Of a DNA stretch of 64,000 nt, positions 1 through 11,197 are shown piece by piece. Each line of letters starts with the position of its first letter. The first letter of the stretch is position 1. The notes under the pieces were generated by a model. That model did not search any database, was not told where the DNA came from, and worked only from the letters and a program-made list of their open reading frames with translations. Origin of the DNA: Gremmenia infestans (taxonomy: Eukaryota; Ascomycota; Leotiomycetes; Helotiales; Hamatocanthoscyphaceae); the NCBI GenBank assembly GCA_032629725.1, contig JAFEVB010000015.1:744001-808000 (forward strand), in the 5' to 3' direction. A program made the position numbers and the translations under genes.

Positions 1-3000
1 CGCGAGTATTCTCGTATCGGTTTTGGTCGACGTTTGAGCAGCCGATTCGGGTCGCCTGCTTCTCGGAACAGCAATCCTCACGAGCATACACAAGTCGAGA
101 CCTCACATTCGTTCCTAGGTCTCACTTCGTCGAGGACAAACCACAAGGAGGGGCACGAAATGGCGAATGAAAGAATAAGCTTCGATCGAACGCCAGGAAT
201 TCATGGACAAATCAGGCAGAATTCTGTCATCAAACGTGTACAGTACGATGCTATTTCTCCCTGGGCGACTCCGTCCAAAGCTGGGCCCTTTGCAGGGAGA
301 CAGCGAGCACCTGAAGAGCAGTCGAATGTGCTTAGTGATACTAGCCGCTCTCAAATGGAGAGTCGCTACATGTCACAAGCTTCTAATGCCCCAGATACAT
401 CCTTTGAAGACCACTCCAATCCATATCAGCACCTTCATTCTCGCCAGGGTGGGAATTTAGGGTCAGAAACTTCAATTCTAACCACATCTACCACGCGTCA
501 GAGTGTTCGGGATCTTTTCAAGGATTACGGGATCGAAAGACCGACGAGGCTTGTTTCGTCTGAAGATACTTCTCGGGCCACAGACGAGCCCTCTTGGCGA
601 TCAAGTTCGCATCGGCGCTGTCATGTTTGCTCATTCATCGCCTTGAAGAACTCCGTCAAGTGCTGGAGGTGTGGCCATGGTCACTGTGCAGAATGCGATG
701 CTCTATCACCAATACAAGAAACTCGTAGGGAATACCACCCTGATGGTGCGGTGACTATCTCTAAGGATGAGATGCATCCCGTATCTGAGACATTTCCGAA
801 GGAGAATACGAATGAGACGCCAAGTCAGACTAAAAGGCTTTACACACGACCCAAGCTACATTCCGTTCAGGAATCAACCTTGCCTACACCTCGAACGCGC
901 ATCCGATCAAGTACATCAATCCAACCCACCTCTTTTGGTGCTCAAGTCTCCACGGCGCAAAAGGCGTCTCAAAATCCTCCATTACAGCAGACTAAGGGGC
1001 AAATACAAGTTACTAATATGTATTCTGGACATAGGGTTACAACAAATGTCAAGGAGTCTCCTTTCTTGAAAGCAGAGAGGTTGTCTTTAGAACAACCTCC
1101 TCGATGTCTCCCTATTGCTTCTCCAGTGCATAGTCGTGGTGACAATGGACAGAGTAACCGTACCCATAACCGCGATTCACAAACGAAATATGATCAATAT
1201 CATGATAGGAAGTACTCATCCTCTCCAAGTTCAGACGATGACGAGCATGGGGATCAAAGGTCTCATGTACAATACATGCCTCATAATTCCAGGAAGCATA
1301 CACCAAAGAGACTTCAAGTTCCCGACGAATCGGACCATGGATATACAGCTGATGATAGCTACATCGAGGACTTCGTACCACATCTTCACCCATCTTACCC
1401 TCGGAATTCAAGGGCCCCATCCCAAACAAATCCCCATGTCTTGGAGCCGAGTCCACGTCCACCTGGTGCTCAGCAGGGTGAGGTCCAAAAGGAAGAACTT
1501 GTCGAATGCTACGGGTACCCGAAAACAGGCCACCATCGCCAGGGCAGCGTTTCTTCTATAGGCGCTGTTGGAGAATGTCAACACTGCCTCAATGATTGTC
1601 AGTGCCCCGCATGCCAAAATACTGAACATAATGTTAGATGTTGTGTACACGAATCTCACAATCGCGTTATTCACCACCACGGTACTCCACAGAAAGAGAA
1701 CATTGCTACTCCGATGAATTTTCCACCTTCACCCCCAAGACCTCCGACTCCACCACTCCATACTGCATCATCTCCAGTCCGCACTGCGAGCACTGTGATT
1801 CCACTTCATTTGCGACGTAAAACAAGTCCACCAAAATTGAGACGGCTTCTTAAACCGCAAACTCCACAAACATACGCCACGAGATCTATGCTAAAGGAAA
1901 GCTTTAGTACTTCGAAATCAAAGAAGTCGAGATTAATCAATGAAGCGTCGCAACGACAAACGCCACTTCGAGTGTCGATTCCTCGGGAAATTTACAAGCC
2001 AAGAGGTATATCTAAACCGAGAGCAGGCCCAGGGAAACACGGTGATGATCCTCTTTTCAAAAAGGAGCAGCATTTGTATCCTCTTCCCCTATTTAATGAA
2101 AGACCCGCACTTTCACCATCAGCCACGAATAATAAATCGAGCCCAGCTAGCGCCACGGAGATGTATAGTTCCAAGGTCAGTGTGCGTTCTGGGCAAGATC
2201 TCGGACAGCTTGAGAGTTACAAGTGGTCCTCTCGGAGAGGTTCTGTTATTGAGGGGAAGCGCGTCAAGCCTCCAAGCCGAGGCGGCACTCCGCAGATGGG
2301 TAACATTTCTCCTCCGGGTTCGACAAGAGCATCAAGACGATTATCTGCATTGTTTCAGTTGAGGAAAGGGACACCAATACCATTGTTGAACCAAAAGTTA
2401 ATGGAACACCAAGAAAATTTAAGACACATCGAGAAACAATGCCGTGAAAAAACCGAGGACCATGCTCTGACGGGAGTCAAAGAAGTCCAGAAATCTCCGA
2501 ACGAACAAGCCACGCTAGATCGCCAGAATGTGGAGCATGAGGAAAGATCAGCGAGCATGGCGGGCTCAAAAAATGGCAAGGCAGGAAAGAGGAAGGGAAA
2601 ATCAAAATTGGCGGAGAAGCAACGAAGTCCCCTATGTTTGAATTATACGCCCAAATCCGCCGAGGAGTACACGTCGAGCGATGATACAGTGGAGAAGGAG
2701 CCAAGTCCCACATATGCACCTGATACGACTAAGAATGTTGAAGAATATAGACTCAGTGATGATGAATCTGTTCATACAACGCAGACTGTTGAGGAATGTG
2801 GGCTGGGTAATGATATAGTAGTGCAAAGTTACCAGCAGACGGGAACAATAGAGGACCTAGAGATTCACGAGTGCATTTGGAAACGTATGTTTTTGGAAGA
2901 GCAATATCTTAGTGGGGGTCGGGAGGGTGGCCAGGATCGAGACAGTTGTATCAGGGGAATTACTGTTATGCTACATTTCGAAGGGAAAGATGACTTTGTT

Positions 3001-3060
3001 TTCAAGGGTGAGTTGTCGAGTGGCAGTCAGCTAATAGCTGTAAGGGAGTCAAAAGGTTGA
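1..3060 (+). CDS. 5'-partial Cys-cluster protein, unknown function
   Basis: The frame is open from the left edge to a TGA at 3058-3060, so the gene is cut at its 5' end; the first in-frame ATG is at 160, but coding-like sequence precedes it. The product (over 1000 aa) is Ser/Pro/Arg/His-rich and probably mostly disordered. Two cysteine groups stand out. One at about 619-697 has the pattern CxxC...CxxCxHxxCxxC, like a small zinc-binding knuckle. The second, at about 1575-1660, is rich in Cys and His (CxxC, CxC, CxxC, CC). The C-terminus is acidic, then ends in a compact hydrophobic segment (about 2950-3055) that looks folded. I see no intron. Zinc binding is inferred from Cys spacing only, and I do not recognise the family. 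A possible donor GTGAGT at 3007 would give an alternative tail. Confidence 0.72.
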   Translation, partial: REYSRIGFGRRLSSRFGSPASRNSNPHEHTQVETSHSFLGLTSSRTNHKEGHEMANERISFDRTPGIHGQIRQNSVIKRVQYDAISPWATPSKAGPFAGRQRAPEEQSNVLSDTSRSQMESRYMSQASNAPDTSFEDHSNPYQHLHSRQGGNLGSETSILTTSTTRQSVRDLFKDYGIERPTRLVSSEDTSRATDEPSWRSSSHRRCHVCSFIALKNSVKCWRCGHGHCAECDALSPIQETRREYHPDGAVTISKDEMHPVSETFPKENTNETPSQTKRLYTRPKLHSVQESTLPTPRTRIRSSTSIQPTSFGAQVSTAQKASQNPPLQQTKGQIQVTNMYSGHRVTTNVKESPFLKAERLSLEQPPRCLPIASPVHSRGDNGQSNRTHNRDSQTKYDQYHDRKYSSSPSSDDDEHGDQRSHVQYMPHNSRKHTPKRLQVPDESDHGYTADDSYIEDFVPHLHPSYPRNSRAPSQTNPHVLEPSPRPPGAQQGEVQKEELVECYGYPKTGHHRQGSVSSIGAVGECQHCLNDCQCPACQNTEHNVRCCVHESHNRVIHHHGTPQKENIATPMNFPPSPPRPPTPPLHTASSPVRTASTVIPLHLRRKTSPPKLRRLLKPQTPQTYATRSMLKESFSTSKSKKSRLINEASQRQTPLRVSIPREIYKPRGISKPRAGPGKHGDDPLFKKEQHLYPLPLFNERPALSPSATNNKSSPASATEMYSSKVSVRSGQDLGQLESYKWSSRRGSVIEGKRVKPPSRGGTPQMGNISPPGSTRASRRLSALFQLRKGTPIPLLNQKLMEHQENLRHIEKQCREKTEDHALTGVKEVQKSPNEQATLDRQNVEHEERSASMAGSKNGKAGKRKGKSKLAEKQRSPLCLNYTPKSAEEYTSSDDTVEKEPSPTYAPDTTKNVEEYRLSDDESVHTTQTVEECGLGNDIVVQSYQQTGTIEDLEIHECIWKRMFLEEQYLSGGREGGQDRDSCIRGITVMLHFEGKDDFVFKGELSSGSQLIAVRESKG

Positions 3061-3499
3061 TCCTCAAAGTTGCTGAAGAAAAGTCTGAGGGCTTGCTCTG
3101 CATCAAATAGATTGGTTTCTGAGTACTTCATAACAGCTTTGGCTGGGTTCTTTGGCTGGGTTTAAATTGTCATTGGGTATTCTTTTGCTTTTGGAAAGGT
3201 TTTGGTCTAGGTTCCTATCAGTCCTGTCACTCTTTGATGTACAATCCAACTTTTGTAATCCACCTAGCTTCTACTCCGGCTGCTCTCGTCATCTCTGTTG
3301 ATTGAGCGCCTGAAAGGGCTGTTCTTTGACTTTGAAGCTGCTTAACAGTCGGCAATCCTGTAGCAGTTCAGTGTCTGGCTCTTGCCTGCCATACCCTCCC
3401 TGCCGTTCTCTAGCAGTATATCCATCACGGCTGTTCCCACGCGGAGAAACTCAAACCAATTCCTTATAAAAATTCCACTATCTTCCCTTCCCCACTACC
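3061..3499. other. Intergenic, no gene seen
   Basis: This is the space between two convergent genes. It is T/C-rich and holds presumably both 3' ends. I see no ORF or repeat worth reporting. Confidence 0.6.
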
Positions 3500-4148
3500 T
3501 CACCAAACATCCTCCGGCGCCACCTCAAACTCCTCCCCCCTCTCCCTAACATGCTCCCTCTTCCCATCCCTCCTCAACGGCTTCCGCATATCGTACGCAT
3601 CCTCGCCGCTCTTGCCCGGATCCGCCAGATCATCACTATAGTAATCCACCACTCGCCTATACACGCTATACCCCATGCCCTCGTACAAGCGCTGCGCGAT
3701 CCGGTTCGACTTGCGCACGAATAGGTCGACGAACCACGCGTCGTAGGAATCGCCACTGCGCTCGAGGGAGCTGGAGAGGGTTCGTGCGAGACCGAGGCGT
3801 CGCGCGAAGGGGGACACGGTTAGGGCGGTTATGTGCGCGTGGTAAGGGAGGTAGTGTGGGGAGAATTGCTGGTAGGGGGGCGAGGATTCTAGTTTGCCCA
3901 TTACTGAGGGGGAAAGGGGATGGATGTTAGTGTTTTTGTATTTGTTTTTGTATGGTTTGGATGTGGTGGGAGGGAGTACTGTATGCATCTATTGTTCCAT
4001 CTCGGCCCTCTGCTACGTTGAACAGATGAGGCCACCGCGCGATGTAGGAGAAGTAGAAGTTGAGGTCGTAGGTTTCGGTGAGGGGGTCTAGGTTGGTGGG
4101 GTTGAATTTGAAGACGTCTGTTGCGTGGAAGGGGCGGAGGGATGTCAT
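3500..4148 (-). CDS. NAA20: N-alpha-acetyltransferase, NatB catalytic subunit (NAA20/Nat3)
   Basis: Two exons: 4148-3980 and 3903-3500, with a 76-nt intron (GTACTC...CTCAG). The join restores the conserved AYIMGK core. The protein is 190 aa (human NAA20 178, yeast Nat3 195). It begins with the typical N-terminus MTSLRPF. The acetyl-CoA-binding loop RRLGLA (R/QxxGxG/A) sits near residue 95, followed by the GNAT-fold segments WFVDLFVRKSN and YEGMGYSVYRRV. The family acetylates nascent peptides starting Met-Asp/Glu/Asn/Gln on the ribosome, together with an NAA25 auxiliary subunit that is not in this window. The extension after VDYYSD is charged and ends in EDVW. The gene is convergent with the 5'-partial gene and tail-away from the next one. 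Confidence 0.95.
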
Positions 4149-4892
4149 TGTGGAGGGAGGGAAGGTTGTTGGTGGGGTATTGGCGACTTGGTATTGAAGT
4201 GATATTGAATGCTTGTCTTGGATGGCTGGTAGTTACACTTATTGATTCCACAGACCTTTTGGGCTGTGATAATGCTGGATTAGAAAAGCGGCATCCAATA
4301 TGGTACGGAGTAGCTTCTGAAAGCTTGCAATATTTGAAAATCAGTGCCGCTTTTTCGGTCCAGTACAAGCGGCTTCCTCGCCCCGCCCCGCCCTGGTCTA
4401 AATTCTAGAACATCTTTGTTTAATAGATCTATAATTTTCCAATGCGTTATAAAGATCTGGACATTCTTGGCATCTTGGGGAGAAATTCAAACATTTTTCG
4501 AAAGACTTTTTCCATTGCTGTAATCTTTTTTTTTGACAGGGGTATATCGCATCAACGCCAATCTTGACCCAATCACAAAGCCCAGTCCACGGCCGCGGCT
4601 GAGAAGGGAAAGGAGATATAATTCACCTGTCTATAGGTACTATAGCATCAACGCCGTAGCCGTAATCAATGAACCCTGCTTGCGGTCCGTCTCCACGTCG
4701 ACACGAAATAACATTCACTATCCTCGCGTCTATATCTGCCAGCGCGCTTTTCGTCTCACAAACGAACGGCATATTCTGAATACAAACACAAGTACCAAGG
4801 AGGACAAGGAGACCTGCGTTATTGGGGGCATATAACAGCAGGATCAGTCTTTCAATCTGGACGACTACCACTCCTTTACACACGAATTTAAG
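4149..4892. promoter_or_regulatory. Divergent promoter region with a MITE copy
   Basis: Space between the NAA20 start (minus) and the 4893 gene (plus). It contains the MITE-like element at 4275-4363 and the 5' leaders of both genes. No further gene is visible. No individual regulatory site is convincing. Confidence 0.5.
4275..4363. mobile_element. MITE-like element, copy A
   Basis: An 89-bp element. Its ends are imperfect inverted repeats of 19 bp: left CTGGATTAGAAAAGCGGCA, and the reverse complement of the right end CTGGACCGAAAAAGCGGCA. The interior is AT-rich and non-coding. The same termini occur around 26470, 34180, 36005 and 44471. No clear target-site duplication could be fixed by eye. 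Confidence 0.65.
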
Positions 4893-6110
4893 ATGCCGAC
4901 ATCACCACGAACACCGAGGCATAGCAGGCACACTTCAAACATCGATCTCTCCTTTGCTACGCCCCTCTCCTACGGCAATGATTCTAGTCCCAGAAGACAT
5001 TCCAAGACCTCTATACATACGCCTACCTCATCGGGAAATAGACATAGTCTGACACGCTCGGATTCCAACGGAATAGACGTGTTCAGCAGTGGGGGACCAG
5101 CACAGGCTTCGAATGGGCTCGGCAACCTTGCCGATGAGCTGGCGGATGCGTGGGGGGAAGATGAGGATGAAGAAGAAGGGGATGAGGAGCCGGATATGAA
5201 TTTCCAGGAAGTGAGTCAAGAAGGAGGACCGACGAGGGATAGTGGGGTGGATGTCACATCCTCACCAGTACAAGCTCCGAATAAGCCGACGAGTCTTACA
5301 CCTCCTACAGCTGGAGGTAGGGGACATAAGAGACAGCCTAGTGAGTATGATGGGAGTGATTATGGGGGAGAATCGGATTTGGACTCGCCGGGGATGCCTC
5401 CGGGCTTAGTATCTCGAATGGATTTGGTTGAGAGTTTGGCGCGGAGAGGTACCGAGAATACCGGGACTGCTGGGGATGGGGTAGTCAAGCGGGTCGTAGA
5501 TGGATTAAAGGATCTGGGTGGGCAATCCGGGGTTGAAGGAGGTGCTACACGGTAAGTCCCCCGATTTCCACCAGGCAAAAAGCAAGTACTGACTCTTCCC
5601 AGACTCATCACAGCACACACCGCACTATCAACACATCTCCTCCACCAAACCCGACTCCTCCAATCACTAGCATACCCTCTCTTCTCCCCCCTGGTAATGC
5701 CTCCTGACGAGGAATTCATCGACGATCTAATGCCCCTCCTGATGACCCTCAACGAATCAATGCCCCGCCCCACAACCGCAGCCCTCAACTCCCTCTCCCA
5801 GCTACACGGCTTAACAGCCGACCTCATCCAAACACTCAACTACCTTTCCGACAACCTCCACATGTCCCGGCAAACAACGACGACAGCCACACGCCGCTTA
5901 CGCAGTGCCCGTGAACTCGTAGCCGAGATGCGAAAAGAAGAAGACCTGCGCGAGGAAGGAGAGCTCTGGCTCAAGAAGGGAAACTGGTCGGAGCGCTTGG
6001 GGGCAAGAGAGTGTGCGGGAGTGTGTGGGGATGTGGTTGGGGGCTTTGAGGAGGTGTGTAATGACTGGAGAGCGAGGCTTGTTGCCCAGGCTGAGGCTGT
6101 AAATGTCTAA
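4893..6110 (+). CDS. Acidic-linker protein with helical C-terminal domain, unknown function
   Basis: Two exons, 4893-5551 and 5603-6110, with a 51-nt intron (GTAAGT...CCCAG), give 388 aa. The N-terminal ~80 residues are Ser/Thr/Pro/Arg-rich and basic (MPTSPRTPRHSRHTS). A strongly acidic run (GEDEDEEEGDEE) follows near residues 88-100, then a Gly/Pro/Ser linker. From about residue 175 to the end the sequence is largely helical: LITAHTALSTHLLHQTR, MPPDEEFIDDLMPLL, LNSLSQLHGLTADLI and RRLRSARELVAEMRK. This suggests a coiled-coil or helical-bundle interaction domain. The arrangement (basic disordered head, acid patch, helical tail) suggests a scaffold or cytoskeletal adaptor, but this is inference and I do not recognise a named family. 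The exon junction falls inside the helical part and keeps the frame. Confidence 0.85.
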
Positions 6111-9100
6111 AATACGAAGCAATGAGATGGATAGGTAGGGTTTTCTTTTGTGGGCATATTTGGCAAGCGTAATTCGGCGTTCTGGACAGCGGAATGTATA
6201 GATGAAGAAAGACAAGACAGACGGTGGCAATAAAGATCTGTTTTTGTTTGGAGGTCCTGGATATTCGGATAGCATGTCTGTATAGTATAGTACTCGTTTT
6301 CTTATGTTGTGGGCACACTGCAGTTGAACTTTCTGTATATTCGGAACATGTCTGTGTAGTACTCATTTTCTCATGTCAAGGGTACACCGCAGTTAAGCTT
6401 CTTAGATCTTCAAGGCGCGGGGTTCTAGGAGGACATTGCTCTTTTTTATTTTATTTGATGTTGTATACTTGACCATGTGGTACTTCATCCCTTCGTTTTG
6501 CAGAATTGCGTTTTGCCTAAACAAATAACTCTGGAACTTGGAACTCTCGAGCAAGTTTTTAAATCCTCGCTTAGAAGAAAGGGGCAAATTGGGGAATACA
6601 TGCATACCTAGGTAGGTATACAGTATTTATCAATTCTTTCTTCCTCCAAGTGTAGCATTTTGTCATTTCAAGCGGAACAATAGCAAGTCCCCTCTTATAC
6701 CAAATATGGCATACTAGGCGGCATCTTACACACGCTACTCTTGCTATCTCATGTCTCAGATGTTTTCGTCGAAGGCTGAAAGCATCGCATTGCATTATGT
6801 ACCATTCTCAAACGAGCAAACTTGTTCACCAATTGATTCTACACGTTTCTTTGTATGCTGTACCAAGAGATGTTTCGCATTTCCACGACGTGCAACAATA
6901 ATTCGATGTCCAAATTGGGGGTTCTCAAACTCCCGATTGACTTTCCGTTTGCATTTTACCTTTTCGACTTCCCAAATCAGCACCCGCAAGCAACCAACCT
7001 GCCCCGCTATCAATCTTTAGGTTCTTTATCTCGACGCGTTTCATGTTTTCTGCGAAGTGCAACAAATTTTGTGTTTATATGGTAACATTTGTAATGCTCT
7101 TTTTAATCCTGTAACGAGGCTGCTTGCGTCTCCGAGTTTCGCATCGCATCTTCTTTGAAGCGTTGCTCCGGAATCATACGTGTGCTTTCTTCCATACAAC
7201 TTGCGTTCCGCTTCAGTACATGGCCGTTTTTTAATTGCATAGCCAAGATCCTACAAGGAGTATGTATGTATTACGTGTAGACCATCATCGTTTGAATTAA
7301 TGAGTAAATAGGCTGAATGCGGTTCTGAGTTTAAGCGTGTAAGCGGTGGTAGAGTTTGAAATGTTTGAAATGTTTGGCTCGTTTCATGCATAGGGCTGCA
7401 AGCAATTACTGTGCATTTACGGACTTTAGTTGTGTAATTCAAGGATTGAATATAAATAAAACTTCCTACAGTATGCACCTCTCGTATTCGTAAATCCCCG
7501 AGATCCGAAACACCCATCCGATCTCACTCACGGATCGTTCCGAAATCAATTGTTCATCCCCTTGTCTTGTTTCCGAGACGAATCTGGTGGCTTTTCAGCC
7601 TCACACGAGTGCTTTGACCGCCATCCTCACCTCACACACGACAAATCAGAATGGGTATCTATCTCTCTTCCACAGAAATCCCACCATGCACAACTACAGC
7701 ACCACGCGATGTAGTAACATAATGCCTCTATGAGTTAGATTTCTAGAACCCATCTGATGAGGGAAAATTCTCCAGGTCTTGTTTTCGGATGATCTAGATT
7801 CTGGTGGCTAAACTGGACACATACACATCTGAAGGTAAAAAGCAAGGAGGCTTGAGCTGCGTCTCGTCTACGCTCAGTGAAACAAATTCGGACTCTGCCC
7901 CAAGAGCGTAACTTACGAGTCTAGAAATAAATCTCGGCTCCAGAGTTGACGACTGCGATGAGCAACAAAAGTCTGTAAAGGGGCAGACCATATGATTTGA
8001 GGACGAGTCTGCATATGGGGGGGTTGCACGGAAGGTGGGGAGTCCAGGTGCACTGCTGATCGAAGTGTCTGGACTGGACGGTCGGTAGCATCGGGAAGAA
8101 CAATAGAATGTAGAAACCCGTCCGTCTGTTCTACATGGGTTGGAGGGCGGTTGGATGGGTGAGAGCTCTTGAAATGCTTCATGTTGTGTGGAACTTCAAC
8201 ATAGGGAAGATATCATGATCCACCTCGAAAATTTGGCCTGTCGAGCGATGATATTGCTCGAATAGACAGCCTGGAATACTCTATTAAACCCTTTAATTTT
8301 GGTATGCACAAAGAAGCGGTTGCAGGTGTAACATCATTTACCGCTCGCCGACCAGACCTTATCCCTCCACTATTGCCTTCTCGACCTCCCACCCCTCCCA
8401 AGAAGGCCTATCATACCATTTGGTCTACTTGCTCTTTCAAATCCCACTCTTAACCCCTTGATATTGACAGGACTTCGACACCCTTTGCTTTCCCTCCTAA
8501 CGCCTTTACATAAAGCATTTTTGCATCAACTTGTCTTCCAAAAACTCCGAGTGCGCTCTCTTCATGCTTCTCAGCGTTCTCCGCCTAACCTCACTGACGC
8601 TATCCGCATGCCTCAGCGCAATGACCTTTTTGTCGTGGTCCTTGCGGACTTTCTGCTTCCCATCTTGCCCGTAAAGCCCCAGTCCCAGCAAAAAGATATC
8701 ATATTGACTTGAACCATTTCCGCCAACCCAGCTCCCACCCTCTTTCGCTCCAGAGGCCGACATCAAAAGAGCAAAACTCTAACGGCTACAGCCGCCATCT
8801 CAGAGGAAACCAGACGAACTGGTTTTGTATTTGATGCTTTTGATAAGTTTATAGTCAGAGCTCTGGAAGGTTACGGACTGGTGTTCAGTTTTCGAAGTTT
8901 CGATTTTTAATCTTTTAGAGTCAGAGTTACGGACTTGGCAATTTTGGCGAGTGGTTATTGGTTGTCGGTGCTCGATTTCTTTTTTCTTTTTTCCTTAATC
9001 TTTTAGAGTCAGAGATACGGACTACACTTATTTAGAGTCAATGTTAATATGACTCCGAAGTTTAGCGTCTTACGGTGGACGACTGATTTGCAATTGTTAT

Positions 9101-9470
9101 TGCGGTCAGACCAACGAGTGAGCCAGTTGGCTTTTTTTTATTGAAATAGTATAGGTTATTTGGATATATACGTGTACGGAACTGCTTGCCGGAGGAGAGC
9201 TTTGGTAGGCGGAGGTTAATCTATGCTATTATGATCTGAAGTGTTGGGTGGTGAATGGAGGGTAGTTGACCGTGTGACTTGTAAGTGGGTCAAATTGAAG
9301 TTTCTTCTGGGTGGTAGTAGCGGAGTTATATTATAGCGAATAAGAGAGATAGAAGGTTGAGATTACGAGGCTAAAGTGAGAGTGGATTGTTGTGGGTGGG
9401 TTTCTTTTATTGAATGTCCTGCCGTCTTTGCTGGTATGTATTAGGGCCTTGGGAACGAAGGATAGGTACG
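6111..9470. other. 3.4-kb gene-poor region
   Basis: Only short ORFs without coding character are present on either strand. Composition shifts between AT-rich (6.2-7.5 kb) and C-rich pyrimidine tracts (8.3-8.8 kb). Near 8.85-9.04 kb there is a set of direct repeats, listed separately. I see no recognisable gene fragment, RNA gene or transposon. Confidence 0.6.
8847..9041 (+). repeat. Interspersed direct repeat (TTTTAGAGTCAGAG...TACGGACT)
   Basis: Three diverged copies of a ~30-bp unit occur at about 8847-8881, 8908-8936 and 8994-9024, plus a partial copy (TTTAGAGTCA) at 9030-9041. The core of copies two and three is TCTTTTAGAGTCAGAG followed within 1-2 bases by TACGGACT. Spacing is irregular (about 55 and 87 bp), so this is not a simple tandem array. 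Confidence 0.7.
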
Positions 9471-9539
9471 TTCTCGACGTCCAGTCCAGTGCCGATGATC
9501 TTCAACGTCTATCTGTTATTGGCCCCGTACGTCTAGTGC

Positions 9540-10591
9540 CATATTTAATTAGACATAGGGAATGGAGGGACCATTGGCTCGTCCGACCCCATGAACTCTC
9601 CCTGCACCCATGCTATCCGTCACGCAATCCGCAGTATGTTGCTGGCCAGGTGTCCTGCCTAAGGGCCTTTTTAATCAAACTTCTCAGACACACACAGAAC
9701 ATCCCTTTTCCTCTCCCCTGGACTAGTTCTACAAGTTGCTGAGGACCGTAACCAAGTCTATCCAAGCTGCCAGGACGGTCCCCATCAAGCACGACATCCG
9801 TGGATTGTGATAAATTCTCGAAAGATTGCCTACCAAACGGGAATCTCAGGTCAAGATCGTAGACGTGCTTGGCCGTGTTTCCCGCGACCTGAAAGAATGG
9901 AACATCTGAGAGATCAGGGGAAGTAGCCTTGATGATTTGCACACCATTCTCTGCGAGGATGCGGACAATGGCAGGACCTGCAATAATGCGGCAAAATCCA
10001 GCACGCGAACACTGGCAAGAATCCGAGGCTCGTATCCAGGCTGAGTCGTGGATGGTGAGAATGAAGTTGGTGGAGACGAGTCTTCAAGTTCTATGAGTTC
10101 CTAAGGTGGAAGGGAGCACAGCGTTTGACCTGATACAATTAGCAGACAATCTTTTAGAAGGCGATACAAAATTGATTGCGCTTGGAGGAGATCCGTATCT
10201 GGAAAACGATCAGATGGGGAGGATACTTACCCTTCAATTTCGATTTGCCATTGGAATCTTGTATTCCCAAGCCAGCAATTGTGGCAATGTAGGTAGAGAA
10301 CAGGAACGTCGCCGTCCGCTCCAAATTGATCTCGATCTTGCGCCGTTCTTCGCCATATCGAATATATGAATTTGCTGCAACAGCACTAGTCTCAATGGCC
10401 TCGGTATCCTTGATCGGACACGGAAAATAGATATGTGTTCCACGTGTGACGGTGTTCAATTGCACAACTTGCAGATGTTTAAGGAGGTAGCTGATCTTTG
10501 GCGACTTTTGAAGGACAGTGGTTGCCTTTTTAACCCCATCAATGACCGAATACAGGGGTCTGCTCATTTTTTGAAACCCTTTCCTTTCCAA
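9540..10591 (-). pseudogene. CaiB/BaiF (family III) CoA-transferase pseudogene
   Basis: Minus-strand remains of a fungal CaiB/BaiF-type acyl-CoA transferase. The N-terminal part (10591-10231) reads with family features such as RYGEERRKIEINLE and FLFSTYIATIAGLG. A stretch at about 10200-10130 keeps TDLLQAQS and RLSAN in two different frames. A second large block (9942-9640) carries AGPAIVRILAENGVQIIK, SDVPFFQVAGN, DVVLDGDRPGSL and LGYGPQQL, which match the canonical internal repeat of this family. Further on, GEFMGSDEPMVPPFP appears in a shifted frame. Between the blocks part of the protein (normally about 60 residues or more) is missing. At least four frame breaks and stops are visible. The family moves CoA between carboxylic acids; this copy cannot encode a working enzyme. 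The 3' limit is uncertain, perhaps near 9470. Confidence 0.78.
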
Positions 10592-10869
10592 ATCATCTTT
10601 GCTCTTAGAATTTAGCCCTACTATAAAACAGTTTCTATTGTCGCTCTGACTTTACCGCGCCCCGACGATGCATTGAAAGCTCGTCTTCTTTGCTTTCAGA
10701 AGAGGCAAAGGGGGCCCTTTTAAGGGGCTCCGCTCTGAAATCGAGTGTCACAACACAAGGTATGATGAACCTGCCAGAGCTATCCTCAAACCTTCTTACC
10801 TGATATTTAACACAGTATTACTTGGGAGTGCTAGGTGACAACCAATGTGTTAATATATAAATACACAAG

Positions 10870-11197
10870 ACAGAATACACAGCCAACCGCCTCCTGAATA
10901 CGGCCCACCACCACAATCTCACCGGCGGCACCGTGCTGAAATTCGGAATATCCGCCATAATCTCCACGCTGTCCTCCTTCAACGCCTTCCGAAACGCCTC
11001 CAAACTCTCCCAGTGCATGATCAACTCGGTCGTGTAGCCGCCCACGGGATCAAGCTTCATGATTTTTTATGAAGCCCGAATTTGGACCGTGAATTTTGCA
11101 CCCATGGCATGTGGGTCGCGAGGTAGTACTCGAGGTTGAAGGGCTTGGAGGTGGCGGGGACGACTGCGTAGAGAAACGTTACTGTTGTTGATGCCAT
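10870..11197 (-). pseudogene. EthD-like small protein gene, frameshifted
   Basis: Starting at an ATG at 11197 the minus strand reads MASTTVTFLYAVVPAT, then FNLEYYLATHMPWVQ, as in ~100-aa EthD/dimeric alpha-beta barrel proteins, which begin with a beta strand and an Y-x-x-x-H-x-P motif. The frame ends at a TGA near 11060. The rest of the domain (MKLDPVGGYTTELIMHW, EIMADIPNF, VPPVRL) continues immediately in the next frame (11060-10890). A single indel in the A-run around 11060-11068 explains the break. The normal C-terminal strand after PPVRL also seems shifted. No intron of credible length can bridge the break. The gene lies head to tail with the CaiB remnant, and both are decayed. A base-calling error in the A-run cannot be excluded. 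Confidence 0.65.
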
